DNA from: Caldovatus sediminis
Lineage (GTDB): Bacteria > Pseudomonadota > Alphaproteobacteria > Acetobacterales > Acetobacteraceae
Direction of reading: 5' to 3'
Length of the DNA: 64,000 nucleotides
Assembly: GCF_014644455.1 (NCBI RefSeq)
Contig: NZ_BMKS01000013.1
Location: 1-64,000, forward strand
Shown: positions 42,895-51,507 of the stretch, piece by piece
Position numbering within the stretch: the first letter of the stretch is position 1
Layout: the number at the start of each line of letters is the position of its first letter
Notes under the pieces: generated by a model
What the model saw: the letters and a program-made list of their open reading frames with translations, nothing else
Database searches by the model: none
Told to the model about the DNA's origin: nothing
Translations under genes and position numbers: made by a program

Positions 42895-44568
42895 ATGAGC
42901 CGCACCGTGGGCCGCCTGCTGGCCGAGAGCCTCGAAGCGCATGGCGTGGACACGATCTTCTGCGTCCCGGGCGAGAGCTATCTCGGCCTGACCGACGCGC
43001 TGACGGACGTGGCGGGCATCCGCCTGATCGTCTGCCGGCACGAGGCGGGCGCCGGGTTCATGGCGGTCGCCGACGGCCGGATGAACGGCGGCCGCGCCGG
43101 CGTGCTGCTGGTCTCGCGCGGCCCCGGCCTGTCCAACGCGATGGTCGCCTTCCATACCGCCTACCACGACGCGACGCCGATGGTGGCGCTGATCGGCCAG
43201 GTGGAGCGCAAGGATTTCGGCCGTCTGGCGCTGCAGGAGCAGCACTACGGCCGCCTGCTGTGCGACGTCACCAAGGGGGTGATCGAGGTCAACGAGCCGG
43301 AGCAGGCGAGCGAGGCGATCGCGCGCGCCTTCCACCTCGCCGAGAGCGGCACGCAGGGCCCGGTCGCGGTGATCCTGCCCGAGGACCTGTTCGACGAGCA
43401 GACCGACACGCCGATCGCCAGGCCGCGCCCGCGCGTCGCCTCCGGGCCGACGCCGGAGGACCTGGAGCGGCTCGCGGCGATGCTCGCCGAGGCGGAGCGG
43501 CCGCTGGTCCTCGCCGGCGGCGCGCTGGCGCTCGAGGGCGAGGCGGCATCGGCCGATCTCGCGAGGCTCGCCGAGGCCTGGGGGCTGCCGATCTGCCCGA
43601 CGCACCGGCGCCCGCACGTGTTCGACAGCCACCACCCGAACTACGGCGGCTACATGGGCATCCGCGTGCCCAGGGACCTGCTCGACGAGATGAAGCGCGC
43701 CGACCTGCTGGTCTCGCTCGGCGAGCGCATCACCGATTCGGTGAGCCAGAGCTACACCTTTCCGACCGCGCCCGACCCGCAGCTCCCGCTCGTGCACGTC
43801 TGGCCGGACGCGAACGAGGTGGGCCGCGTCTGGCGCCCCGATCTCGGCATCGCGGCGAGCCCGCACGCGGTGATCCGCGCGCTGCTCGCCCGCCCGGCGC
43901 CGCCGGTGAGCGAGGCGCGCCGCGCCTGGGTGTCCGGGCTGAACCGGATCCACCGCCGGCTGCTCGAGCCGCGCTGGGCGGAGACGCGCGACGGCGTCAA
44001 CTTCGCGGCCGTCTGCTGCGAGGTGGACAAGCACCTCGCGCCGGACGCGGCGATCACCTCCGACGCCGGCAATTTCTCCAGCTTCATGCACCGCTACATG
44101 CGCTTCCGCCCGGGGCAGCAGTTCCTCGCCTCGGTGGTCGGAGCGATGGGCGCGGGCGTGCCGATGGCGGTGGCCGCGACGCTGCGCCGGCCGGGGAAGC
44201 AGGCGGTGGCCTTCGTCGGCGACGGCGGCGCGCTGATGACGGGCAACGAGATCGCCACCGCGCGTCTCTACGAGACCGCGCCGATCATCATCGTCTCCGA
44301 CAACCGGATGTACGGCACGATCGGCATGCACCACGAGGTGCGCTACCCGAACCGGCCCTACGCCTCGGCGACCAGCCTCAGGAACCCGGACTTCGCCGAC
44401 TGGGCGCGCAGCTTCGGCGCCGAGGGCATCACCATCCGCACCGAGGCGGAGGTCGAGGCGGGCATCGCGCGCGCCTTCGCGGTGAAGGACCGGCCGGTGG
44501 TGGTGCATGTGCATTCCTCGGCGGACCAGATGAGCGCCTGGCGCCGCCGCGGCGGGGCGCGCACGTGA
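42895..44568 (+). CDS. Thiamine diphosphate-dependent enzyme (acetolactate synthase-like large subunit family)
   Basis: 557 residues with the three-domain ThDP layout. The PYR domain carries the catalytic Glu in CRHEAGAGFMAVADGRMNG and GVLLVSRGPGLSNAM; the central domain starts near residue 190; the PP domain has VAFVGDGGALMTGNEIATAR with IIIVSDNRMYG, the GDG…N motif that holds Mg-ThDP. The FAD-binding features of true acetolactate synthase are not obvious, so it may be a decarboxylase or carboligase acting on a 2-ketoacid. It is preceded by aldolase and receptor genes and followed by a lactonase-like gene. Confidence 0.88.
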   Translation: MSRTVGRLLAESLEAHGVDTIFCVPGESYLGLTDALTDVAGIRLIVCRHEAGAGFMAVADGRMNGGRAGVLLVSRGPGLSNAMVAFHTAYHDATPMVALIGQVERKDFGRLALQEQHYGRLLCDVTKGVIEVNEPEQASEAIARAFHLAESGTQGPVAVILPEDLFDEQTDTPIARPRPRVASGPTPEDLERLAAMLAEAERPLVLAGGALALEGEAASADLARLAEAWGLPICPTHRRPHVFDSHHPNYGGYMGIRVPRDLLDEMKRADLLVSLGERITDSVSQSYTFPTAPDPQLPLVHVWPDANEVGRVWRPDLGIAASPHAVIRALLARPAPPVSEARRAWVSGLNRIHRRLLEPRWAETRDGVNFAAVCCEVDKHLAPDAAITSDAGNFSSFMHRYMRFRPGQQFLASVVGAMGAGVPMAVAATLRRPGKQAVAFVGDGGALMTGNEIATARLYETAPIIIVSDNRMYGTIGMHHEVRYPNRPYASATSLRNPDFADWARSFGAEGITIRTEAEVEAGIARAFAVKDRPVVVHVHSSADQMSAWRRRGGART

Positions 44569-44669
44569 TGCGCCGCCGCGCCGCCGCGGCCTCCGCTGGC
44601 AAGCGCGTGGCGTCCGGCCCGCTGTCGGCGCGCGAGGCCCGCACCACCATCGGATAGGACCCCCGCCGG

Positions 44670-45587
44670 ATGTTCGCCGCCCCGCCCGAGATCGCGACCC
44701 GCGTCCACACGGAGGTGCCGCCGGAGCTGCGCCTGAAGGGCCGGCCCGCCGAGTTCTTCCACGGCCGCACGCCCGGCGACTCCTTCCTGGAGGGGCCCGC
44801 CTTCGACCGCGACGGCCATCTCTGGCTCACCGACATCCCGTTCGGCCGGCTGTTCCGCGTCGCGCCGGACGGGAGCTGGACGGTCGCGCTCGAATACGAC
44901 GGCGAGCCGAACGGCCTCGCCATCCACCGCGACGGCCGCGTGTTCATCGCCGACCACAAGCGCGGCCTGCTGGTCTTCGACCCGCGCAGCGGCAGGCTGG
45001 ACGCGGTGCTGACGCGGGTGCGGCGCGAGGGGTTCAAGGGCCTCAACGACCTCACCTTCGCGCGCAACGGCGACCTCTACTTCACCGACCAGGGGCAGAG
45101 CTCGCTGCGCGACCCCACGGGCCGCGTCTTCCGCCTGCGCGCGGCGACCGGCCGGCTCGAATGCCTGCTCGACAACGTCCCGAGCCCGAACGGCCTGGCG
45201 CTGACGGGCGACGAGCGCACGCTCTACGTCTGCGTCACCCGCGCCAACCAGATCTGGCGCGTGCCGCTCGAGGAGGACGGCGGCGTCGGGCGGGTCGGCG
45301 TGTTCATCCAGCTCTCGGGCAGCCTCGGCGGGCCGGACGGCATGGCGATGGATGCCGACGGCAACCTGGCGATCGCCCATGTCGGGCTCGGCACGGTCTG
45401 GCTGTTCTCGCGCCTCGGCGAGCCGATGGCGCGGCTGCGCGCGCCGCGCGGGCTCTGGACGACGAATGTCTGCTACGGCGGGCCGGAGGGGCGCACGCTG
45501 TTCGCCACCGTCTCCGACACGGGCATCGTGCTCGCCGCGGACATGCCGGTCGCCGGCGCGCCGCTCTACTCGCACCAGCAGGGCTAG
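44670..45587 (+). CDS. SMP-30/gluconolactonase/LRE-family protein
   Basis: 305 residues forming a six-bladed propeller. The divalent-metal ligands of SMP-30 are recognisable: Glu in FLEGPAFDRDGHLWLTDI, Asn in GFKGLNDLTFARNGDLYFTD, Asn in VPSPNGLALTGDERTLYV and Asp in LGGPDGMAMDADGNLAIAH. The family hydrolyses sugar lactones. In context it would open a lactone formed or taken up with the products of the upstream aldolase/ThDP operon. About 100 bp separate it from the ThDP gene, with no clear gene between. Confidence 0.88.
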   Translation: MFAAPPEIATRVHTEVPPELRLKGRPAEFFHGRTPGDSFLEGPAFDRDGHLWLTDIPFGRLFRVAPDGSWTVALEYDGEPNGLAIHRDGRVFIADHKRGLLVFDPRSGRLDAVLTRVRREGFKGLNDLTFARNGDLYFTDQGQSSLRDPTGRVFRLRAATGRLECLLDNVPSPNGLALTGDERTLYVCVTRANQIWRVPLEEDGGVGRVGVFIQLSGSLGGPDGMAMDADGNLAIAHVGLGTVWLFSRLGEPMARLRAPRGLWTTNVCYGGPEGRTLFATVSDTGIVLAADMPVAGAPLYSHQQG

Positions 45588-45913
45588 GGCTTACACCCTG
45601 GACAGGGCTATCGCCGCCGCCGGCTCGCCGGCGCCTCGGCGCCAGTGCGACGGCGCCCGGCGGTATCCCGGCGGCGGCCGGGCGGGACGGGCATGCGCCC
45701 CGGCGAGCGCCACCCGGGCCTGCGCCATCCTGCTGCGCGAATGCGTCTGGCGCGCTGTCGCGCGCCAGGGCCGGGCCTCGTGGAGCAGGATCTGAACGGC
45801 CCCACCTCCGGATGCGGAGCGCGCTCCGATCCTTTCGCGCGCGATCTCGGCTGGGCGCCGCTCTTGTCAGGCACCGAGCCGGACGCCACGCTAGGCCAAG
45901 GAGGGAGGAAAGG
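45588..45913. other. Intergenic region without recognisable gene
   Basis: 326 bp between the lactonase and Bug genes. Several short ORFs on both strands are Arg/Pro/Ala-rich and look like shadows of high GC. A local dyad GGCGCGCTGTCGCGCGCC lies near 45749. The region presumably carries the promoter of the next gene, whose ribosome-binding site is GGAGGGAGGAAAGG. Confidence 0.5.
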
Positions 45914-46891
45914 ATGAAACGACGCGTCCTGCTCGCCGGGCTGCCCGGCGCCACGCTACCTGTCGCCGGCGGCGCGCTCTCGCAGCCGGCGGCCTGGGCC
46001 CCGAGCCGCACGATGCGCCTGATCGTCCCCTGGCCGCCCGCCGGCACCACCGACATCGTGGCGCGCATGCTCGCCCCGCTGCTGAGCGAGGCGCTCGGCC
46101 AGACGGTCGTCGTCGAGAACCGCGCCGGCGCCGCCGGGCTGATCGGCACCGAGGCCATCGTCCGCGCCGATCCGGACGGGCATGTCTTCGGCTTCATCAT
46201 CAGCACCCATGTCGCGAACGCGCATCTGGTGCGCCAGCATCCCTTTCATCCGGTTCGCGACATCACGCCGCTGATCTGGGTGGTGAACGTCAGCAACATC
46301 CTGGTCGTGCCGGCCTCTTCCCCGATCCGCAGCGTGCAGGAGTTCGTCGAGGAGGGGCGGCGGAGGTCGCGGCCGATCGCCTTCGCCTCGGCGGGGACCG
46401 GCACCTCCACGCACTTCTCCGGCGAGATGTTCCGCCTCGGCACCGGCATCCCGATGCAGCACGTGCCCTACCGCGGCGGCGGCCCGGCGCTGACGGACGT
46501 CATCGCCGGCAATGTGGATGCGATGTTCGGCAACGCCACCTCCACCCTGCCGCATGTGCGCGGGGGGCGGCTGCGCCCGCTGGCGGTGACCGCGGGGCGG
46601 CGCACGGCGCATCTGCCCGAGGTGCCGACGGTTGCGGAGACGGTGCTGCCGGGCTTCGAGATCGCCGAGTGGTACGGCCTGATCGGCCCGCGCGGCATGC
46701 CGGAAGCGGCGGTGCGGCGACTGAACGCGGAAGTGAACCGCATCATCGGCCAGCCGGCGATGCGGGCGCGGCTGCTGGAGCAGGGGGCGGAGGTGGTGGG
46801 CGGCACGCCGGAGGAGTTCGGCGCGCTGGTCGCGCGCGACCTCGAGAAGATCGGCGAGGTGATCCGCGCCGCCGGCATCACGATGGATTGA
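45914..46891 (+). CDS. Bug-family solute receptor
   Basis: 325 residues. Short signal KRRVLLAGLPGATLPVAGGA, then SRTMRLIVPWPPAGTTDIVA (WPPAG in place of the commoner FAPGG), GQTVVVENRAGAAGLIGTEA, PIAFASAGTGTSTHFSGEMF, VPYRGGGPALTDVIAGNVDA and EKIGEVIRAAGITMD. The ligand is unknown. The start ATG lies after a strong GGAGGGAGGAAAGG. It is probably co-transcribed with the SDR gene 10 bp downstream, suggesting a substrate that is a secondary alcohol or ketone acid. Confidence 0.92.
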   Translation: MKRRVLLAGLPGATLPVAGGALSQPAAWAPSRTMRLIVPWPPAGTTDIVARMLAPLLSEALGQTVVVENRAGAAGLIGTEAIVRADPDGHVFGFIISTHVANAHLVRQHPFHPVRDITPLIWVVNVSNILVVPASSPIRSVQEFVEEGRRRSRPIAFASAGTGTSTHFSGEMFRLGTGIPMQHVPYRGGGPALTDVIAGNVDAMFGNATSTLPHVRGGRLRPLAVTAGRRTAHLPEVPTVAETVLPGFEIAEWYGLIGPRGMPEAAVRRLNAEVNRIIGQPAMRARLLEQGAEVVGGTPEEFGALVARDLEKIGEVIRAAGITMD

Positions 46892-46901
46892 GGACGGCCG
46901 C

Positions 46902-47687
46902 ATGGAGCTCGGACTCGAAGGCCGGGTCGCGCTGGTGACCGGCGCGAGCCGCGGCATCGGCGCCGCGATCGCGCGCGTGCTGGCGGGGGAGGGGATGCGC
47001 CTGCTGCTCGTTGCGCGCTCCTCGGAGGGGCTGGAGGCCACGGCGGCGGCCGCGCGCGGCGCCGGCGAGGAGGTGGCGACGCACCCGGCCGACCTGCGCC
47101 GGCCGGAGGCCGCCGGCGCGGCGGTGGCGGACGCCGTCGCGCGCTTCGGCCGGCTCGACCTGCTGGTGAACTGCGCCGGCGCGACGAAGCGCGGCGACTT
47201 CCTCGCCCTCACCGAGGAGGACTGGGCGGACGGCTACGCGCTCAAGCTGCACGGCGCGGTGCGCCTCTGCCGCGCCGCCTGGCCGCACCTCGTCGCCGCG
47301 CGCGGCGCGGTGGTGAACATCGCCGGCGCCGGCGGCCGCGTGGCGAGCGCGGACTTCACCATCGGCGGCTCGGTCAACGCCGCGCTGATGAACTTCACCA
47401 AGGCGCTGGCCGACCGCGGCGTGAGGGACGGCGTGCGGGTGAACTGCATCAACCCCGGCCTGATCGCGACCGACCGCCTCGCCGCCCGCATCCGCGCGCG
47501 GGCGGCGGAGCTCGGCGCCGACGAGGCGGCGGGCGCGGCGAGCCTCGCCGCCGAGCACGGCGTGGCGCGGATCGGCGCGCCGGAGGAGATCGGCCGCGTC
47601 GTCGCCTTCCTGGCCAGCGAGCGCGCCGCCGGCTACGTGCAGGGGGCGCTGTGGGACGTGGACGGCGGCTGGGTGCGGGCGGTGTAG
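46902..47687 (+). CDS. SDR-family oxidoreductase lacking the YxxxK catalytic pair
   Basis: 261 residues. The classical NAD(P) motif VTGASRGIGAAIARVL, the NNAG-like VNCAGATKRGDF and the C-terminal VRVNCINPGLIATDRLAARI are clear. The active-site segment, expected to read S…YxxxK, is VVNIAGAGGRVASADFTIGG followed by SVNAALMNFTKAL, so the catalytic Tyr and Lys are not where they should be. Either it is a non-catalytic or divergent subgroup, or it uses a different mechanism. It follows a Bug gene after 10 bp. Confidence 0.86.
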   Translation: MELGLEGRVALVTGASRGIGAAIARVLAGEGMRLLLVARSSEGLEATAAAARGAGEEVATHPADLRRPEAAGAAVADAVARFGRLDLLVNCAGATKRGDFLALTEEDWADGYALKLHGAVRLCRAAWPHLVAARGAVVNIAGAGGRVASADFTIGGSVNAALMNFTKALADRGVRDGVRVNCINPGLIATDRLAARIRARAAELGADEAAGAASLAAEHGVARIGAPEEIGRVVAFLASERAAGYVQGALWDVDGGWVRAV

Positions 47688-47697
47688 CGCCGCCGCC

Positions 47698-48831
47698 TCA
47701 CTCCCCGACGATCGCGGCGTGGACGAGGTTGCTCAGCGTGTCCATGCGCGGCTCGTGGAAGGCGTTCTCGTGCCGCGCGTTGCTGAGGAAGGCGAAGGAG
47801 ACGCCGGACTCGGGGTCCGCCCAGCAGTAGGAGGAGCCGACCCCGCCGTGGCCGAAGGTGCGCGGGTGGGCGAGGCTGCCGAGGCCGCGGATCGTCTCCG
47901 TCGTGCCGCGCAGGTGCGGGCCGAGGCCGCGGTGCATCGGCATCCCCATGTAGCCGTCCACCCGCTCGCCGGTGAAGTTGCGGATGGCGAACTGCAGGGT
48001 GCGCGGCGCCAGCACGCGCACGCCGTTGAGCGTGCCGCCCTGCGCCAGCATCTGGTAGAAGGCCGCCATCGCCCGCGCCGTCGCGTAGCCGCCGCCGCCC
48101 GGAACGCCCGCGGCGCGGTGGGCGGAGGTGTTCTCCGGCATGCGCGGCGCGAAGCCGCCGCCGGGGAGGGGATCGTACATGCCGGCGGCGCGCGGCTCCT
48201 CGGCGGCCGGCAGGCCGACGAACAGCTCCTCGCCGAGCCCGAGCGGGGCGACGATCCGCTCGCGGATGACGCGGCGGAAGTCCTCGCCGGTGATCGCCTC
48301 GATCAGTACCGCCGCGACCCAGTGCGCGGCGGCGGGGTGGTAGTGCACGCGCGAGCCGGGGGTCCATTCGAGGACGAAGTCGCACACCTCGCGGCGCAGG
48401 CGTTCGTGGTCCTCCCACGCCTCGGGCGTGACCGCGGCGGAGGGGAAGCCCGCCTGGTGCGTGAGGAGCTGGATGACGGTGATCTCGCCCTTGCCGTTCC
48501 GCTCGAAGCCGGGGACGTGGCTCGCGACGGTGTCGGAGAAGCGCAGCGCGCCCTCCTCGACCAGCTTCCACACCGCGGCGGCGGTGACGACCTTGGTGTT
48601 CGAGTAGAGCAGCCAGAGCGTGCGCTCGTCGGCCGCGCGCGCCTCGGCGCCGATGCGCGCCTGGCCGAAGCTCCGGGACAGCGCGAGCCGCCCGCGCCGC
48701 GCCACGGCGAGCTGCGCGCCGGGATGGCGGCCCTCGGCGACGTGGCGCTCGACCAGGGCGCAGAGCCGTGCGAGCGCATCGGGATCGAGGCCGAGCGCGG
48801 CGGGATCGGCTTGGGTCATCGGGAAGCCCAT
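47698..48831 (-). CDS. Serine hydrolase (beta-lactamase class C / esterase family)
   Basis: 377 residues of the class C beta-lactamase fold. The nucleophile motif SxxK is seen in LWLLYSNTKVVTAAAVWKLV near residue 79, and a Tyr in RVHYHPAAAHWVAAVLIEAI may be the YxN equivalent. FGHGGVGSSYCWADPESGVS near 330 replaces the KTG motif. No signal peptide is evident, so it is more likely a cytoplasmic esterase or amidase than a beta-lactamase. The ATG at 48831 has GAGGAG seven bases upstream. It is divergent from the aldo/keto reductase gene. Confidence 0.86.
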   Translation of the reverse strand: MGFPMTQADPAALGLDPDALARLCALVERHVAEGRHPGAQLAVARRGRLALSRSFGQARIGAEARAADERTLWLLYSNTKVVTAAAVWKLVEEGALRFSDTVASHVPGFERNGKGEITVIQLLTHQAGFPSAAVTPEAWEDHERLRREVCDFVLEWTPGSRVHYHPAAAHWVAAVLIEAITGEDFRRVIRERIVAPLGLGEELFVGLPAAEEPRAAGMYDPLPGGGFAPRMPENTSAHRAAGVPGGGGYATARAMAAFYQMLAQGGTLNGVRVLAPRTLQFAIRNFTGERVDGYMGMPMHRGLGPHLRGTTETIRGLGSLAHPRTFGHGGVGSSYCWADPESGVSFAFLSNARHENAFHEPRMDTLSNLVHAAIVGE

Positions 48832-48998
48832 CGGCGTCTCCTCTCGTCGGCTCCTCGGTCGGCACCGCCGGTCCGGCGCGGCCGCCGCGGCGCGAGCTTT
48901 CAGCGCGCGCCCGCCCGGGTCAAGCGCCGCCGCGGCTTGTGCCGCGCGGCGGGCGGCCCCTATCCTCGCGCTCCGGCCCCCGCCCGAGAGGTCCGCCC

Positions 48999-49970
48999 AT
49001 GCAGCAGCGCAACCTCGGCCCGTCCGGCCTCCGCGTGTCGGTGGTCGGCCTGGGCTGCAACAACTTCGCCGCGCGGCTCGACCCGGAGGCGACGCGGCGC
49101 GTCGTGCACGCCGCCCTCGACCACGGCGTCACGCTGTTCGACACGGCCGACGTCTACGGTCGCCCGGTCCGCCACGGCGGATCGGAGGAATACCTCGGCG
49201 CCGCCCTCGGCCCGCGCCGCAAGGACATCGTCCTGGCGACCAAGTTCGGCAACCCGATGGACGAGAGCGGGGCGAGGCAGGGCGCCTCGCGCCGCTACAT
49301 CATGGCGGCGGTGGAGGCGAGCCTGCGGCGCCTCGGCACCGACTGGATCGACCTCTACCAGGTGCACCGCTTCGACCCGCTGACGCCGCTCGAGGAGACG
49401 GTGCGCGCGCTCGACGACCTGATCCGCCAGGGCAAGGTGCGCTATGTCGGCGTCTCGAACTTCGCCGCCTGGCAGGTGGTGGACGCGCTGTGGACGGCGA
49501 AGGCGCTCGGCTGCAACGGCTTCGTCTCGTGCCAGGACGAGTACAGCCTGCTGGTGCGCGCCCCGGAGAAGGACCTGATCCCGGCGATGCAGGCGCACGG
49601 CCTCGGCCTGCTGCCCTACTTCCCGCTGGCGAGCGGGCTGCTGACCGGCAAGTACCGGCGCAACCGCCCGATGCCGGAGAACGCGCGGCTCACCGTCACC
49701 CAGCGCCTCGCCAACGCCTTCCTCACCGACCGGAACTGGGAGATCACCGAGCGACTCGCCGGGTTCTGCGAGCAGCGCGGGCGGACGATGCTGGAGCTGT
49801 CCTTCTCCTGGCTCCTCGCGCGCCCGACCGTGGCGAGCGTGATCGCCGGCGCCAGCACGCCGGAGCAGGTGGCGCAGAACGTCAAGGCGACCGGATGGGC
49901 GCTGGGCGCCGGGGACCTCGCCGAGATCGACGCCATCACGCTCGGCGAGGAGGCGCCACCCGCGCGCTAG
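48999..49970 (+). CDS. Aldo/keto reductase
   Basis: 323 residues. The catalytic tetrad of the family is visible as Asp and Tyr in LFDTADVYGR, Lys in VLATKFGNPMD and His in IDLYQVHRFDPLTP. The C-terminal NADP-binding part includes SVIAGASTPEQVAQNV. GAGAGG lies 6 bases before the ATG at 48999. It probably reduces aldehydes or ketones with NADPH. Repeat copy B begins at its TAG stop. Confidence 0.92.
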   Translation: MQQRNLGPSGLRVSVVGLGCNNFAARLDPEATRRVVHAALDHGVTLFDTADVYGRPVRHGGSEEYLGAALGPRRKDIVLATKFGNPMDESGARQGASRRYIMAAVEASLRRLGTDWIDLYQVHRFDPLTPLEETVRALDDLIRQGKVRYVGVSNFAAWQVVDALWTAKALGCNGFVSCQDEYSLLVRAPEKDLIPAMQAHGLGLLPYFPLASGLLTGKYRRNRPMPENARLTVTQRLANAFLTDRNWEITERLAGFCEQRGRTMLELSFSWLLARPTVASVIAGASTPEQVAQNVKATGWALGAGDLAEIDAITLGEEAPPAR

Positions 49971-50078
49971 GGCAGATCGCGGACGGCCGGAGACAGCCGG
50001 GAGCGTGAATCGGCCCGGCAGACAGGGAGCGGGAGCCGTTGCAGCCGGCACGGCCGAGCGGGAACGCCTCCCGCCGCC
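49968..50078 (+). repeat. Stop-codon-anchored intergenic repeat, copy B
   Basis: Starts at the TAG of the aldo/keto reductase gene and runs through the convergent gap. Key segments are GATCGCGGACGGCCGGA at its start, GAGCGGGAGCCGTTGC in the middle and CACGGCCGAGCGGGAACG towards the end. It is roughly 80% identical by eye to copy C over about 100 bases. Confidence 0.8.
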
Positions 50079-50084
50079 GGCCGG

Positions 50085-50825
50085 CTAGCGTCCCCGGAAG
50101 CGCGGCGGCCGCTTCTCCCTGAACGCCGCCACGCCCTCGCGGAAGTCCTCCGAGTTGCGGATCGCGCCCATGCGCTGCATGTGGATCGCCATCCGCTCGG
50201 AGGGGCCGCGGGGAAGGATCTCCTCCGTCACCATGCGCTTGATCTCGCCGAGGACGAGCGGCGCCATCGCCGCCAGCTCCTTGCCCCAGGCGATCGCCTT
50301 CGCCAGCGCCTCGCCGTCCGGCACCACCTCGTTGACCAGGCCGACGCGCTCGGCGCGCTCCGCCTCGACGGTGCGGCAGAGCAGCGCGATCTCCATCGCG
50401 ATCTTGTGCGGGATGCGCGAGACGAGGCCGGCGATCATGCCGCCGGTGATGCCGAGCTTGGCCTCCGGGTAGTAGAACTTCGCGCTGCGGCCGCAGACGG
50501 CGAGGTCGCACATCATCGCCAGCACGATGCCGCCGCCGACGCACCAGCCCTCGATCGCGGCGATGATCGGCTTGTTGGTGGCGACGCCGACGGTCGGCAC
50601 GGCGCGCCACAGCTCCGGCGGCTCGGTGACGTCGGCGCCGAAGGTGAAGGCGCGGGTGCCGGTGCCGGTCAGCACCATGGCGCGGCTCGTCTCGGAGGCG
50701 GCGAAGTCGCGCATCGCCGCCTGCACGCCCTCCGCCATGCCCCTGGTGATGGCGTTGCCCTTCTCCGGCCGGTCCAGCGCGACGATGCGCACCGGGCCGT
50801 CGTCCCAGACCTTCACGTGCTCCAT
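50085..50825 (-). CDS. Enoyl-CoA hydratase/isomerase family protein
   Basis: 246 residues. Crotonase blocks: VRIVALDRPEKGNAITRGMA, RAFTFGADVTEP (first oxyanion block), IEGWCVGGGIVLAMMCDLAV (second) and YYPEAKLGITGGMIAGLVSR, where Glu and Gly occupy the region of catalytic residues. The last 25 residues (SEDFREGVAAFREKRPPRFR) are typical. ATG at 50825 follows GAGGGGAACC; an upstream ATG at 50882 would add an unlikely 19-residue tail. It is divergent from the chromate transporter pair. Confidence 0.88.
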   Translation of the reverse strand: MEHVKVWDDGPVRIVALDRPEKGNAITRGMAEGVQAAMRDFAASETSRAMVLTGTGTRAFTFGADVTEPPELWRAVPTVGVATNKPIIAAIEGWCVGGGIVLAMMCDLAVCGRSAKFYYPEAKLGITGGMIAGLVSRIPHKIAMEIALLCRTVEAERAERVGLVNEVVPDGEALAKAIAWGKELAAMAPLVLGEIKRMVTEEILPRGPSERMAIHMQRMGAIRNSEDFREGVAAFREKRPPRFRGR

Positions 50826-50925
50826 GGCGGTTCCCCTCGGCGATGCGGCGCCCACTCTAGCGGAGCGCGCCGGCGAGGCCATCCACCCCCTGCGCGCGGG
50901 CCGCCCCTTCGGCTAGCTTCGCCGC

Positions 50926-51507
50926 ATGCCGCCCGACGATGCTCCGCCGCGCTCGCCCGCCACCCTGCCCGCGCTCCTCGCCGTGTTCCTGCAGATGGGC
51001 ATGGTGAGCTTCGGCGGCGGGCTCTCCGGCTGGATGCACCGCGAGATCGTGGAGCGCCGCCGCTGGATGGGCGAGGAGCGGTTCCTCGCCGCGCTCGCCC
51101 TCGGCCAGGTGCTGCCCGGGCCGAACAGCGTGAACCTGGCGCTGCAGATCGGCCTGCAATTGCGCGGCGGGATCGGCGCGGTGGCGGCGGGGATCGGGCT
51201 GCTCGGCCCGCCCTTCCTGGTCATCCTCGTCCTCGCGCTGCTCTATCAGCGCTACGGGGCCGTCGGGCCGGTCAGCACCGCGCTCGCCGGCGTCGCCGCG
51301 GCGGGCATCGGCCTCACCTGCTCGATGGGCATCCGCGCGGCGCGGCGGATGCGCGGCGTGGCGCCCTTCGCCGTCGCGGCCGTCGTGTTCGTCGCGGTCG
51401 GCGTGCTGAAATGGCCGATGATCCCGGTGGTGCTGGCGGTCATCCCGGCGAGCGTCGCCCTCGCCTGGCGCGCGCAGCAGCGGGAGCGGCGCGGCCATGG
51501 AGGCTGA
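50926..51507 (+). CDS. Chromate transporter, short-chain subunit 1
   Basis: 193 residues with about five membrane helices. The CHR-domain signature is seen as LPALLAVFLQMGMVSFGGGL, ALALGQVLPGPNSVNLALQI and GAVAAGIGLLGPPFLVILVL. Short ChrA proteins of one CHR domain work as pairs. The gene overlaps the second subunit by 11 bp. The family exports chromate in proton antiport, but many members have other or unknown anions as substrate. Confidence 0.88.
   Translation: MPPDDAPPRSPATLPALLAVFLQMGMVSFGGGLSGWMHREIVERRRWMGEERFLAALALGQVLPGPNSVNLALQIGLQLRGGIGAVAAGIGLLGPPFLVILVLALLYQRYGAVGPVSTALAGVAAAGIGLTCSMGIRAARRMRGVAPFAVAAVVFVAVGVLKWPMIPVVLAVIPASVALAWRAQQRERRGHGG

Noticed and set aside
44571-44657. 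A 29-codon ORF between the ThDP and lactonase genes
   Set aside because: Short, Arg/Ala-rich, no ribosome-binding site, no resemblance to a known peptide; it fits chance in this base composition.
47698-48831. Class C beta-lactamase conferring antibiotic resistance
   Set aside because: The SxxK nucleophile is present, but there is no signal peptide and the KTG motif is replaced by HGGVGSS, so an esterase-type serine hydrolase is more likely.
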